Shown: positions 27,601 to 36,298 of the stretch, piece by piece | How positions within the stretch are numbered: position 1 is the first letter of the stretch | Layout of the letters: each line of letters starts with the position of its first letter | NCBI GenBank assembly: GCA_022709755.1 | Contig: JAKLIF010000004.1 | Location: 124,001 to 188,000 of the forward strand | Direction: 5' to 3' | Length of the DNA stretch: 64,000 nt | Source: Elusimicrobiota bacterium | Lineage (GTDB): Bacteria > Elusimicrobiota > Elusimicrobia > FEN-1173 > JAKLIF01 | Translations under genes and position numbers: made by a program | Notes under the pieces: generated by a model | Databases searched by the model: none | The model's input: only the letters and a program-made list of their open reading frames with translations | What the model was told of the DNA's origin: nothing

Positions 27601-28911
27601 TCACAAGGTCGTCAAGGTCTTTCCCACGGCTTTTTCCAGACGGGCCACCGCCAGGATATGTCCATGGACGGCCTCCCAATAAGACAGCCGCGCTTCCAAT
27701 ATCGATTCTTCGGCGCGGATCCGGTCCATCACGTTCTTCCCGGACGCTCCGGAAGAGATCGACGCTTCCAGATTCTTCAGCTCCTGTTCGCGGATAGCCA
27801 TCTCGGACTGCCAGAACTGGAAATCCACGAAAGCTTCTCTCACTTCCCGGTTGATCTGGTCCTCGATCTCCGCCTTGAATATCTGGTTCTGGTTGGCCTG
27901 GATGCGGGATTGGCGGATCCGGGCGCGGCTCGAAAAACCGTCGAAGATCGGGAGACTGACGTTCAGCGTGGCCACCCAGTTACTGGTCTTCTCCGACCGG
28001 GGGAACACGCGATCGTCCGGCTCGTCGACTTGATATCCGGCCCCGAACGAGACGGTGGGATACCGCTCCGACATGCTCAGGGACACGGCCACCTTGTCGA
28101 TCTCCTGCTGGTATTCCGTCCGCCTCAATTCCAGCCGGTGTTCGTTGGCCCAGGCCAACAGTTTCTGCAATTCCAGCGGAAGGGGGGCCGTCTTCAGTTC
28201 GCCGACGATGTCGATCTTCGTGTAGAGTTCAAGCCCGATGATGCTCAAATAGGTCAAGGCCGCCTTCTCTTCCCTCCGTTTCAGGTCGGCCAGTTCACGG
28301 CGAAGATCCCTCTGTTTCTTCCTCACATCCATCAACGCCTCGGAGGTGGCCGGCAACGACGCGCCGACGTCCTGGACCTTCCGGTTCAATTCCTCATAAA
28401 AACGGATCCTCTTCCTCTCCAGGAGGAGGTCATAGAAGGCCCGGGTGGTCTGGTAGAGGACCTGATTCCGGACTTCCTCATAACGGATCCTCGCCCGTTC
28501 CTGATTGGCCTGGGCCAGACGGACCGTGTTGTTCATCCGTCCGGCGGCATAGAGCGGCTGGCGCATCCAGAGTCGGGTCGTCGTGAACATGGCCTCTTCC
28601 GGGGAGACGGTGTTCGCCCTCAGGAACGTGGAGCCGAAATCCGGAGGAGTCACGAAATCGTCCTCCGCGCGATAGCGCGACACGTTGAAATTGAGTCCGA
28701 CTTTCGGGTAATACTGGGATTTCGCTTCGATCACGCGCTGTTCCGCCACGCGGATATCCTCGAACGCCGCCAATATCTGCTGGTTGTTCTGGAACGCCCG
28801 CTGGACGCTCTGGTCCAACGAGAAGACGTGCTCCGTCGCGGTCTCCCCCGTCACGGCGGAGCCGGACAAAGAGAAAACCAAGAGAGCGCTGAGGAAGAGC
28901 CTTCGATCCAT
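27601..28911 (-). CDS. TolC-family outer-membrane channel
   Basis: A 436-residue outer-membrane efflux protein. Signal peptide 1-22, then two homologous helical hairpin halves typical of OEP domains: LDQSVQRAFQNNQQILAAFEDIRVAEQRVIEAKSQ style segments (each part is shorter in sequence), then YYPKVGLNFNVSRYR, and in the second half TVSFGAGYQVDEPD, LNVSLPIFDGFSSRARIRQ and EQELKNLEAS. It would pair with an inner-membrane transporter and adaptor, neither of which is nearby. It overlaps nothing but lies four bases from argH and is read with it. Confidence 0.92.
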   Translation of the reverse strand: MDRRLFLSALLVFSLSGSAVTGETATEHVFSLDQSVQRAFQNNQQILAAFEDIRVAEQRVIEAKSQYYPKVGLNFNVSRYRAEDDFVTPPDFGSTFLRANTVSPEEAMFTTTRLWMRQPLYAAGRMNNTVRLAQANQERARIRYEEVRNQVLYQTTRAFYDLLLERKRIRFYEELNRKVQDVGASLPATSEALMDVRKKQRDLRRELADLKRREEKAALTYLSIIGLELYTKIDIVGELKTAPLPLELQKLLAWANEHRLELRRTEYQQEIDKVAVSLSMSERYPTVSFGAGYQVDEPDDRVFPRSEKTSNWVATLNVSLPIFDGFSSRARIRQSRIQANQNQIFKAEIEDQINREVREAFVDFQFWQSEMAIREQELKNLEASISSGASGKNVMDRIRAEESILEARLSYWEAVHGHILAVARLEKAVGKTLTTL

Positions 28912-28914
28912 GCG

Positions 28915-30240
28915 TCAGATCATCCTTTTCAACCGGCGGATCTGTTCTTTGACCCGCACGGGAGACGTCCCGCCCGGCGAGGTCCGGTGCGAGGCGGCTT
29001 TCGACACGGAGAGGACGTCGTAGATCCAACGGTCGAACCGCGGCGATTGTTTTTTCCAGACCGGCAGAGGGACGTCTTCCAAGGAGAGTCCCCGTTCCCG
29101 CGCGTAAGCCACGACGCCGGCCACCAAGCCGTGCGACTGCCGGAACGGCAGTCCCCTCCGGACCAGTTCATCCGCCACGTCGGTGGCGGACAAAAACCCA
29201 TGACGACAGGCGTCGGCGAGTTTCTCGGCGTTCCATCTCAGCGTCTCCACCATCGGGATGCAGACATCCAACACGCTCTCCACCAGATCGACGGCGTCGA
29301 AGACCGGCGGTTTGTCCTCCTGCATGTCCCGGTTATAGGCCAGCGGTTGCGCTTTCAACAACGTCAACATCGCCATCAAATCTCCGTAGACCCGTCCCGT
29401 CTTCCCCCTCATCAGTTCCGCCACGTCGGGGTTCCTCTTCTGCGGCATGATGGACGACCCCGACACGAACGGGTCGGCGATCCAGACGAAATCCAGGTTC
29501 GGGTTGGAACCGATCACCAGTTCCTCGGCCCACCGGGAGACGTGCATCATGATGAGAGACAACGCCGACAGGAATTCGACCGTGAAGTCCCGGTCGCTGA
29601 CCGCATCCAGCGAATTATCCAGGATCCGTCCGAACCCCAACTGTCTGGCCACCCACGCGGGATCGATCGGGAACGAGGTCCCGGCCAACGCCGCCGCGCC
29701 CAGAGGGAGCACGTTCACCCGCTTCCGGACGTCCACCAGCCGTTCCCGGTCCCGCTGGAACATCCAAGCGTAGGCCATCAACAGGTGCGACAACAGGATG
29801 GGTTGGGCCGGCTGCAAATGCGTGTGGCCGGGCATCACCACGCCCATCTGCTTTTCCGCCGAGACGAGAAAAACCCGTTCCAACCGGCACAAGAGCCCGT
29901 CGATATGGTCGATCCGGTCCCGTACGTACATCCGGAAAGCCGTCACGACCTGGTCGTTCCTGGACCGCGCGGTGTGGAGCCAGCCCGCCACCGGGCCGAT
30001 CCGCCGGAACAGGGCCTTCTCGATGGCGAAATGGATGTCTTCGGCCGGAGGGATCCGCTTTCCCTTCTCCACGTCCTTCAGGAGCCCCGTCAGTCCCGCC
30101 ACGATCTTCCGTCCCGCCGACGGAGCGATGATCCCCTGACGGACCAACATCCGCGCGTGAACGATGGAGGCCCTCAGATCGAAGGGGGCCAACCGATGGT
30201 CGAACTCGATGGAACCGATGAACTCTTCCGGCTTCGTCAT
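28915..30240 (-). CDS. argH: Argininosuccinate lyase
   Basis: Last step of arginine synthesis. Superfamily blocks are intact: HTARSRNDQVVTAFRMYVRD, GHTHLQPAQPILLSHLL, LGAAALAGTSFPID and the catalytic loop SGSSIMPQKRNPDVAELM. At 441 residues it is slightly short: it begins MTKPEEFIGSIEFDHRL, so the usual N-terminal WGGRF segment is missing. A GGGAG ribosome-binding site before ATG 30240 and the argG stop 23 bases upstream leave no room for it. The body is otherwise normal. Confidence 0.95.
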   Translation of the reverse strand: MTKPEEFIGSIEFDHRLAPFDLRASIVHARMLVRQGIIAPSAGRKIVAGLTGLLKDVEKGKRIPPAEDIHFAIEKALFRRIGPVAGWLHTARSRNDQVVTAFRMYVRDRIDHIDGLLCRLERVFLVSAEKQMGVVMPGHTHLQPAQPILLSHLLMAYAWMFQRDRERLVDVRKRVNVLPLGAAALAGTSFPIDPAWVARQLGFGRILDNSLDAVSDRDFTVEFLSALSLIMMHVSRWAEELVIGSNPNLDFVWIADPFVSGSSIMPQKRNPDVAELMRGKTGRVYGDLMAMLTLLKAQPLAYNRDMQEDKPPVFDAVDLVESVLDVCIPMVETLRWNAEKLADACRHGFLSATDVADELVRRGLPFRQSHGLVAGVVAYARERGLSLEDVPLPVWKKQSPRFDRWIYDVLSVSKAASHRTSPGGTSPVRVKEQIRRLKRMI

Positions 30241-30262
30241 GTATCTTTCTCCCGGGACCGGC

Positions 30263-31468
30263 TCAGCGGCCGGACCTCAGTATCGCCTGGACCTTCAGGG
30301 GCAATCCGAACAGATTGATGAACCCCTCGGCGTCCTTCTGGTTATAGATCTCCTCTTTCTCGAACGTCGCCAGTTTCTTCCAGTAGAGGGAGTGAGGGGA
30401 CGTCCGCCCTTCGACCATCATGTTCCCCTTATACAGTTTCAACGAGACGCTTCCCGTCACGTATCGCTGGGTCTCGCGGATGAAAGCATCCAAGGCCTTT
30501 TTCAGGGGCGTATACCACTGCCCGTTGTAGACCAACTCGCCGTATCGCGGAGAGATGAGTTCCTTGGCGTGGAACGTCTCCCGGTCGAGCACCAAAGATT
30601 CCAGTTCCCGGTGTGCGGCATAAAGCACGGTGGCCGCCGGGGACTCATAGACTCCGCGGGATTTGATCCCCACCAGCCGGTTCTCGACGATATCCACACG
30701 CCCCACGCCGTTGCGTCCGGCGATCTTGTTCAACGTCTCCACGATCTGGACGGCTCCCAAAGACCGCCCGTTCACCCGGACGGGGATCCCCTTCTGAAAA
30801 TCGATCGTGACGACCTCCCCTTTGGACGGGGCTTTCTCCGGAGACACCGTCATCTGGAACATGTCGTCCAACGGCGGATGATCGGGATCTTCCAGAACGC
30901 CTCCCTCATACGAGATGTGCCAGAGGTTGGCGTCCGACGAATACGGTTTGGATTTGGTGACGGGAACCGGGATCCGATGGCGTTGCGCGTAACGGATCTC
31001 ATCCTCGCGTCCTTTCAGGTCCCATTCCCTCCAGGGAGCCATGATGCCCAGACGGGGCGCCAAGGCCTTGAAGGTCAATTCGAAACGGACCTGGTCGTTT
31101 CCTTTCCCCGTGGCTCCGTGGGACACGGCATCCGCCTTTTCCCGACGGGCGACCTCCACCACCTTCTCCGCGATGATCGGGCGGGCCAAAGAAGTGCCCA
31201 AGAGATAGCGGCCCTCGTAGATGGCCCGGGCCTGAAGGGCCGGCCATAGATAATCGGTCACGAACTCACGGCGCGCATCCACCACGTGACACCGGACGGC
31301 CCCCGTTCCGAGAGCTCTCTTCTGAAGCACCTTAAAATCGTCTTTCTGGCCGACGTCCACGCAGCAGGCGACCACCTCGCACTGATAGCGGTCACGGATC
31401 CAGCGCAACATCACGGATGTGTCCAACCCGCCCGAATATGCCACCACCACGCGTTTATACTGTTTCAT
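30263..31468 (-). CDS. argG: Argininosuccinate synthase
   Basis: ATP-dependent ligation of citrulline and aspartate. A PP-loop VVAYSGGLDTSVMLRWI lies at the N-terminus. Also present are YLLGTSLARPIIAEKVVEVA, HGATGKGNDQVRFELTF and IPVPVTKSKPYSSDANLW. Length 401 is normal. GAGGGGG lies before ATG 31468. Upstream (31469-31600) a TAAAAT -10-like box near 31516 has only a weak -35 (TTTTTC, 17-base spacing), so the promoter is uncertain. It is followed by argH. Confidence 0.97.
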   Translation of the reverse strand: MKQYKRVVVAYSGGLDTSVMLRWIRDRYQCEVVACCVDVGQKDDFKVLQKRALGTGAVRCHVVDARREFVTDYLWPALQARAIYEGRYLLGTSLARPIIAEKVVEVARREKADAVSHGATGKGNDQVRFELTFKALAPRLGIMAPWREWDLKGREDEIRYAQRHRIPVPVTKSKPYSSDANLWHISYEGGVLEDPDHPPLDDMFQMTVSPEKAPSKGEVVTIDFQKGIPVRVNGRSLGAVQIVETLNKIAGRNGVGRVDIVENRLVGIKSRGVYESPAATVLYAAHRELESLVLDRETFHAKELISPRYGELVYNGQWYTPLKKALDAFIRETQRYVTGSVSLKLYKGNMMVEGRTSPHSLYWKKLATFEKEEIYNQKDAEGFINLFGLPLKVQAILRSGR

Positions 31469-31600
31469 TGAATCCCCCTCGATGTTTCAAACGGTCCTGA
31501 TGAAGAGGTTGATTTTATCAAATTCGGAGCCCCTGAAAAAGGGTGGAGATTCCACCCGCCGGTCCGGAGGGCGATTCGGGGATGGAGACGAGGGAGCCGT

Positions 31601-32695
31601 TCAACGCGGAGAATCGGGGGATGACCGGCGCCGGACCAGAGCCCGACGACCGCCGAGGAATATCAAGACAAGGATCACACCGCCGAGAACCCCCAGGCCG
31701 ATCGGGACGGACCGGGGTCGCCCGCCCGCCCCGGGTTCCGTCCAGGGCGTCGCCCAGAAGTGGATGAGGGAATCATTCCCGCTGGAGACCACGTACCGCC
31801 CCTCCGGCGAAAAAGCCAGCGAGGTGACCCAATCGGTATGTCCCTCGAACGTGCGGATCAAAACGCCGTCGAGGGCCCGCCACATCTTCAGGGTCTTGTC
31901 CGCGCTGCCCGAGACCAGATATCCCCCGTAGGGAGAAAAAACGACGGAAGTGACCCCGGCCCCATGGCCTCGGAGGATCCGGAGGCATTCCCCCCCGGAC
32001 ACCTGCCAGAGCCGGACGGTCTTGTCCGCGCCGCCCGACGCCAGGAGCTGTCCATCGGGCGAGACGGAGACGGAATCCACGCTCCCCTCATGACCCCGAA
32101 GCGTCGAGAGACACTCTCCGTCCGACACCCGCCATAACATGACGGCGTGATCCAGACCGCCGGAAGCCAGGTATTGCCCGTCGGGCAGGAACTGCACGGA
32201 GTTGACCGCCCCCTCGTGTCCGCGGAGGACCCGGAGACATCCGCCCTCGGGCATGGGCCAAAGACGGACCGTCCGGTCGAAACTGGCCGAGGCCAACAGA
32301 GCGCCGTCGGGAGAGAACGCGACAGACAGGACGGAATGGGTATGGTCCTGCAACACCCGCACGCAACCGCCGGTCGCCACGTCCCAGATCCGGACGGTAT
32401 GATCACGTCCTCCCGAGGCGAGGGTCCTTCCATCCGGGGAAAAAGCGAGGCAGCCCACGTCGCCGACATGTCCCTTCAACGTCCTTTCGCAGCCGCCGTC
32501 CTCCATCCGCCGGAGTTCGATGGAATAGGAGGGGCCCGCCACGGCCATGGAACGTCCGTCGCGGGAGAACGCAAACGGACCTCCGCGCACCGGAGAGGGA
32601 ATGCTCCTGACGATGGACTCCTCCCCGGCCCACAGCGCCGACACCAGCATGGGGACAGCGCAGAGCGGAAAGAGACGGAAAGGTCGGGAATTCAT
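31601..32695 (-). CDS. Exported, membrane-anchored WD40-repeat protein
   Basis: A 364-residue protein: N-terminal signal sequence ending ALWAGEE, seven WD40 repeats (about 36-325; recurring GH...V..VAFSPDG...ASGG.D.TVR.W units), a short linker and a C-terminal membrane helix (about 330-350, VPIGLGVLGGVILVLIFLGG) followed by a basic tail RRALVRRRSS. The propeller would face the periplasm, anchored by the C-terminus. The repeats are unusually similar to each other, suggesting recent internal duplication. It sits between argG and argD without an arginine role; ligand unknown. Confidence 0.88.
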   Translation of the reverse strand: MNSRPFRLFPLCAVPMLVSALWAGEESIVRSIPSPVRGGPFAFSRDGRSMAVAGPSYSIELRRMEDGGCERTLKGHVGDVGCLAFSPDGRTLASGGRDHTVRIWDVATGGCVRVLQDHTHSVLSVAFSPDGALLASASFDRTVRLWPMPEGGCLRVLRGHEGAVNSVQFLPDGQYLASGGLDHAVMLWRVSDGECLSTLRGHEGSVDSVSVSPDGQLLASGGADKTVRLWQVSGGECLRILRGHGAGVTSVVFSPYGGYLVSGSADKTLKMWRALDGVLIRTFEGHTDWVTSLAFSPEGRYVVSSGNDSLIHFWATPWTEPGAGGRPRSVPIGLGVLGGVILVLIFLGGRRALVRRRSSPDSPR

Positions 32696-32762
32696 ATCAG
32701 TGAATCCGGGAACGGCGATGGCTCACTTCTCAGCGGAAGAGCGGACGGAGAGGGGTTTCGAT

Positions 32763-32984
32763 CTAGGTGCGGGACAGGATTTCGACCAACGCGGCGACGG
32801 TTTTCAAACAGGTTTCCCGGATCCGATCGGTCTCCTCATTGAAGATGGCCCTGTTCATCAGGGCCGATTCCTCGTCGAACGACCGGCGGAAATCCTTGAC
32901 GGTGGATTCGGAGTCGACTTGCCGACCCCTGTTTTCCTGGACACGTTCCTCCACTTCCTTAAGGACTGCCTTCAGATCGCGCAC
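32763..32984 (-). CDS. Small alpha-helical protein of unknown function
   Basis: A 73-residue protein with GTG start (32984) and AAGGA ten bases upstream. Entirely helical and charged, with heptad-like spacing (DLKAVLKEVEERVQENR and IRETCLKTVAALVEILS), and one Cys. It lies 42 bases after argD and 67 bases before the WD40 gene, same strand. No family is recognised. Codon-position composition looks like coding sequence, but its short length keeps confidence moderate. Confidence 0.55.
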   Translation of the reverse strand: MRDLKAVLKEVEERVQENRGRQVDSESTVKDFRRSFDEESALMNRAIFNEETDRIRETCLKTVAALVEILSRT

Positions 32985-33026
32985 GACGGAAAAATCCTTT
33001 CAAAAAAATATTTCTTTCACAACGTT

Positions 33027-34223
33027 CTACAAATTCTTTTTGATTGTTGTCAACGAAAATATCGCCTTTTCGATCAGATCCATCGCCCGGTCGATCTCTT
33101 TTTTCCCGACGCAGAACGGCGGCAACAACCGGATGACGTTTCCCGCCGTGCAGTTGACGAGAAGACCGTTTTCCCGGCAAAAGGGGACCACGGCATCGCC
33201 CGGCCTGTCCAGTTGAACACCCCACATCAATCCCCTCCCCCGCACGTCCGTGATGACGGGATTCCGACTCCGCATCTCCATCAACCGCCGGGAGATCTCC
33301 TCACCGGTCTGCCGTATCCGCTTGAGATAGGCCGGGGTCAATATGTCCAACACGGCCAGAGCCGCCGCACAGACGACGGGACCGCCCCCGAAGGTGGAGG
33401 CATGGTCTCCCGGCTTCAACAAGTCGGCCACGGCCGGTTTTGCCAAGGTGGCGCCGATCGGTATCCCGTCGGCCAATCCCTTGGCGGAGGTCAGCACGTC
33501 CGGGATCACGTCCAGGCATTGATACGCATAGAGATATCCCGTCCGACCGATCCCGGTCTGGACCTCGTCGAACATGAGGAGCAGATCGTGTCTCCGGCAC
33601 AAGGCCTTCAACAGCGCCAAGAATCTCCGGTCGGCGGGCCGCACGCCGCCTTCCCCCTGGATGGGCTCGATCAACACCGCGCACGTCCGGGGGGTGAGGC
33701 ATTTTTTCACCGACGCCAGATCCATCCGTTTCGCCGTCCTGAATCCTGGAAGGAGCGGACCGAACCCCTTCTGATATTTCTTCTGGGCCGTGGCCGAAAG
33801 AGTGGCCATCGTCCGCCCATGGAACGAATTCTCAAAAACGACGATCTCATACCGGTCTTTCCCCTTCCGGTTATGGACGTGGCCGAACCGCCGAGCCAGC
33901 TTGATGGCGCATTCATTGGCTTCCGCACCAGAGTTTGAGAAAAAGACCTTTCCCCCGAACGTCCTTTTGGAAAGCCGTTCCGCCAGTTTTTCCTGCGGCA
34001 CCGTGAAATACAGGTTCGATGTGTGGATCAGCTCTTTGGCCTGCCGGGCCACGGCCGCAGCCACCTGGGGATTGGCATGTCCCACGCCGCAGACCGCCAG
34101 GCCCGAAAAAAAGTCCAGGTATTTCTCCCCCCGATCAGTCCACAGATAAGCCCCCTGGCCCCGCACGAACCGGAGCGGCTGCCTCTTATAGGTATTGAAG
34201 ATGTAAGGCGATATTTTCGTCAT
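33027..34223 (-). CDS. argD: Acetylornithine aminotransferase
   Basis: Class III PLP aminotransferase, 398 residues. Motifs: FFSGLAVCGVGHANP, KVFFSNSGAEANECAIKLAR, FHGRTMATLSAT, IEPIQGEGGVRPA, LLMFDEVQTGIGRTG, and the PLP lysine in LTSAKGLADGIPIGA (K248). The neighbour argB overlaps its start by four bases (ATGA), which favours ArgD over other omega-aminotransferases; it may also serve other acyl-diamine steps. Confidence 0.94.
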   Translation of the reverse strand: MTKISPYIFNTYKRQPLRFVRGQGAYLWTDRGEKYLDFFSGLAVCGVGHANPQVAAAVARQAKELIHTSNLYFTVPQEKLAERLSKRTFGGKVFFSNSGAEANECAIKLARRFGHVHNRKGKDRYEIVVFENSFHGRTMATLSATAQKKYQKGFGPLLPGFRTAKRMDLASVKKCLTPRTCAVLIEPIQGEGGVRPADRRFLALLKALCRRHDLLLMFDEVQTGIGRTGYLYAYQCLDVIPDVLTSAKGLADGIPIGATLAKPAVADLLKPGDHASTFGGGPVVCAAALAVLDILTPAYLKRIRQTGEEISRRLMEMRSRNPVITDVRGRGLMWGVQLDRPGDAVVPFCRENGLLVNCTAGNVIRLLPPFCVGKKEIDRAMDLIEKAIFSLTTIKKNL

Positions 34224-34975
34224 GGCAATATTTTCGTGCCCCGAAGAGGGAACACTCTCTTTCCGTCCAGGATGTGCACTTCACCGACTCCCCGGCCGAT
34301 GGCCTCGGCGCAGGATCTCACTTTCGGCACCATGCCTCCGGTGATGACCTTCTTCCGGATCAGACCGGGGATCTCTTTTCTTCTCAGCGCCGGGATGGTC
34401 CGGCCGGCGCTGTCGAGCAATCCCGGCGTATCCGTGAAATAGACCAACCGCGACGCCTTCAGGCCGACCGCCAGAGAAGCGGCGGCCTCGTCCGCGTTCA
34501 CGTTCAACGGACCGAACCCTCGGCCGAATCCGATGGATGACACCACCGGGATATAGGAGGCCCTCAACAGGGCGACGAGCACATCCACCTTCGCGGCGCC
34601 CGGTTCGCCGACCAAACCCAGACCCCGCACGGGACGCGCGGGCAATAAGTTCCCGTCACGGCCCGACAACCCCACCGCGTTCATCCCCAAAGCGTTCATC
34701 TCCCCCACCAACGCCTGATTGACCTCGCCGGAAAGGACTTGTTCCACCACGCGCATCGTGGGGGCATCCGTCAGGCGGCGCCCCATGACGAATTTCGGCT
34801 GAACGCCCCTCTCGCGAAGCGCCGCCGAGATGGCCGGTCCTCCGCCGTGCACCAGAACGACCGGGTGGCGGCGCACCTCTTTCTTCAGATAGCGGTGGAA
34901 TGTCCTCCTCACCGCCCCATCGTTCAGCAGGCTTCCGCCGAATTTGATGACCCAACAATCAGGAAAGTTTCGCAT
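34220..34975 (-). CDS. argB: Acetylglutamate kinase
   Basis: Amino acid kinase family enzyme phosphorylating N-acetylglutamate. VIKFGGSLLND (8-18), VLVHGGGPAISAALRERG, NVNADEAAASLAVGL, LVYFTDTPGLLD and ITGGMVPKVRSCAEAI are all present. At 251 residues it is at the short end; it lacks the N-terminal helix linked to arginine-sensitive hexameric forms, so feedback inhibition may be absent (inference). It overlaps argD by four bases and the nuclease gene by 17. Confidence 0.94.
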   Translation of the reverse strand: MRNFPDCWVIKFGGSLLNDGAVRRTFHRYLKKEVRRHPVVLVHGGGPAISAALRERGVQPKFVMGRRLTDAPTMRVVEQVLSGEVNQALVGEMNALGMNAVGLSGRDGNLLPARPVRGLGLVGEPGAAKVDVLVALLRASYIPVVSSIGFGRGFGPLNVNADEAAASLAVGLKASRLVYFTDTPGLLDSAGRTIPALRRKEIPGLIRKKVITGGMVPKVRSCAEAIGRGVGEVHILDGKRVFPLRGTKILP

Positions 34976-35717
34976 AGTGACATTTGTAGCGGAAATCGCA
35001 GTAATAGCAATGCCGCGTATCCGCCGTGAACTCCCTTCTGACGATCTTCTGCCCGACGTCCTTCAAAAGCTGAAGCGCGGACGCTTCCTGTTCCGCCGTC
35101 CGCGTGGTGGAAATGATCCGGTCGTGTGACAAGAAATAATAGGAATATCGTTTCGGCCTGATCTTCAGCGCCATCCAGCACCCCAGCGAATAGATCGTCA
35201 GTTGGAGGTCCGAATCGACCTTCTCCTGGGACCAGACTTCCGCGTGGGTCTTATAATCGATCAACTCATAGGAGCCGTCGGGATGTTGGTCGATGCAATC
35301 GATGATCCCCCGGACCTTGTGCCTCTGGAGAGGGAACTCGAAATCCTGTTCAAAGTACACCGTCCGGGCGTCCCGCGTCGCCATCTTGTTGAAGAACGCC
35401 ACCAACATCTTCCGGCCGCGCTCGTAGAACCCGACCGTCTCTTGCGGATGGTCGAACCCCTCGTTGACCCACTTCTCGTCGTAGATCTCCAGGAGTTCTT
35501 CCAACAGCTTGCTCTGCCGCTGATGATACGCCTCGATGGTGCGATGGATCGTCAACCCCAGCGATATCTGCGGCGTGGGCGGAGTGCGCCACCCGTCCAC
35601 ATAGATCAATTTATATTTCCACGGGCACAGCTGGTAGGCATTCACCTTGGAATAGGACAATTCCGCGCGGCCGACCAACCCCTGCCAAAAATTCCTGAAC
35701 CAATATTTCAATTTCAC
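34959..35717 (-). CDS. Cas4/RecB-like PD-(D/E)XK nuclease with Fe-S cysteines
   Basis: A 252-residue stand-alone nuclease. Cas4/AddB-type features: YQLCPWKYKLIYVDG (Cys31), GLTIHRTIEAYH (His58), GIIDCID (Asp140), ELIDYKT (Asp154 and Lys156), QLTIYS, and a C-terminal cysteine triad at 237, 240 and 246 (HCYYCDFRYKC). The four cysteines would bind a 4Fe-4S cluster. Likely a DNA exonuclease in repair or recombination. No cas genes or CRISPR array occur in the window. Coupled to rsmD (four-base overlap) and argB (17-base overlap). Confidence 0.88.
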   Translation of the reverse strand: MKLKYWFRNFWQGLVGRAELSYSKVNAYQLCPWKYKLIYVDGWRTPPTPQISLGLTIHRTIEAYHQRQSKLLEELLEIYDEKWVNEGFDHPQETVGFYERGRKMLVAFFNKMATRDARTVYFEQDFEFPLQRHKVRGIIDCIDQHPDGSYELIDYKTHAEVWSQEKVDSDLQLTIYSLGCWMALKIRPKRYSYYFLSHDRIISTTRTAEQEASALQLLKDVGQKIVRREFTADTRHCYYCDFRYKCHYAKLS

Positions 35718-36298
35718 AGAGACGCCTCTTTCAGACGAAAAAAGGACAGCACGCTGTCCCCGTATTTATTCTCCCGATATCGGTCCCACCGCGGATCCAA
35801 TCCCTCCAGGGGTTCCTTGATGAACCTCTGGGCCACCACCATCCCGCCGGGCTTCAGGAGCCCCGCCTCGACGATGCGGTTCAACGTTTTGGCCGACAAG
35901 GTGAGGGGCTTTTTTTGCGCATCCTTATACGGTGGACCCAGGAAGATGATGTCAAATTTTTCGCGGGCCAGCCACACCAAACTTTTCGTCGCATCGCCTA
36001 AGAGGATCTCCGCCCTATCGGAGAAATTCAGCGCCTGCACGTTTTTCTCCACCATCTTGATGGACGACGGATTCTCATCCACGAAAACGACTTTCCGGGC
36101 GCCCTCCGACAACGCCTCGATCCCCACCGCGCCGGTGCCTGCGTAGAGGTCCAAGAACAACGCTTCCCGGATCCGCGGGCGCAGGATATCGAACAGCGAT
36201 TTACGGATCCGGTTCAGTATGGGCCGGACCTCGTATCCTTCCGGCGTGGCGCGCAACCATCGCCCCCGGGCCGCCCCGGACATCACCCGTATCGACAT
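35714..36298 (-). CDS. rsmD: 16S rRNA (guanine-N2) methyltransferase RsmD family
   Basis: A 194-residue SAM methyltransferase. Typical N-terminus RVMSGAARGRWLRATP and RPILNRIRKSLFDIL, and motif I FLDLYAGTGAVGIEALSEGA. The catalytic motif IV, normally (D/N)PPY, reads LGPPY (Gly121-Tyr124), read directly from the codons CTG GGT CCA CCG TAT. Loss of the Asp/Asn should affect target-amine positioning; it may be a true change of function or an assembly error. Coupled to the downstream nuclease by ATGA overlap and adjacent to yjbQ upstream with no gap. Confidence 0.88.
   Translation of the reverse strand: MSIRVMSGAARGRWLRATPEGYEVRPILNRIRKSLFDILRPRIREALFLDLYAGTGAVGIEALSEGARKVVFVDENPSSIKMVEKNVQALNFSDRAEILLGDATKSLVWLAREKFDIIFLGPPYKDAQKKPLTLSAKTLNRIVEAGLLKPGGMVVAQRFIKEPLEGLDPRWDRYRENKYGDSVLSFFRLKEASL

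Noticed and set aside
25876-30318. A 1480-codon open frame on the plus strand opposite patatin, TolC and argH
   Set aside because: It mirrors three well-identified genes, has no domain resemblance, and arises from high third-position GC. Shadow frame.
35714-36298. Calling rsmD a pseudogene because of GPPY
   Set aside because: The frame is complete with all other motifs and a tight operon context; a single substitution is not enough.
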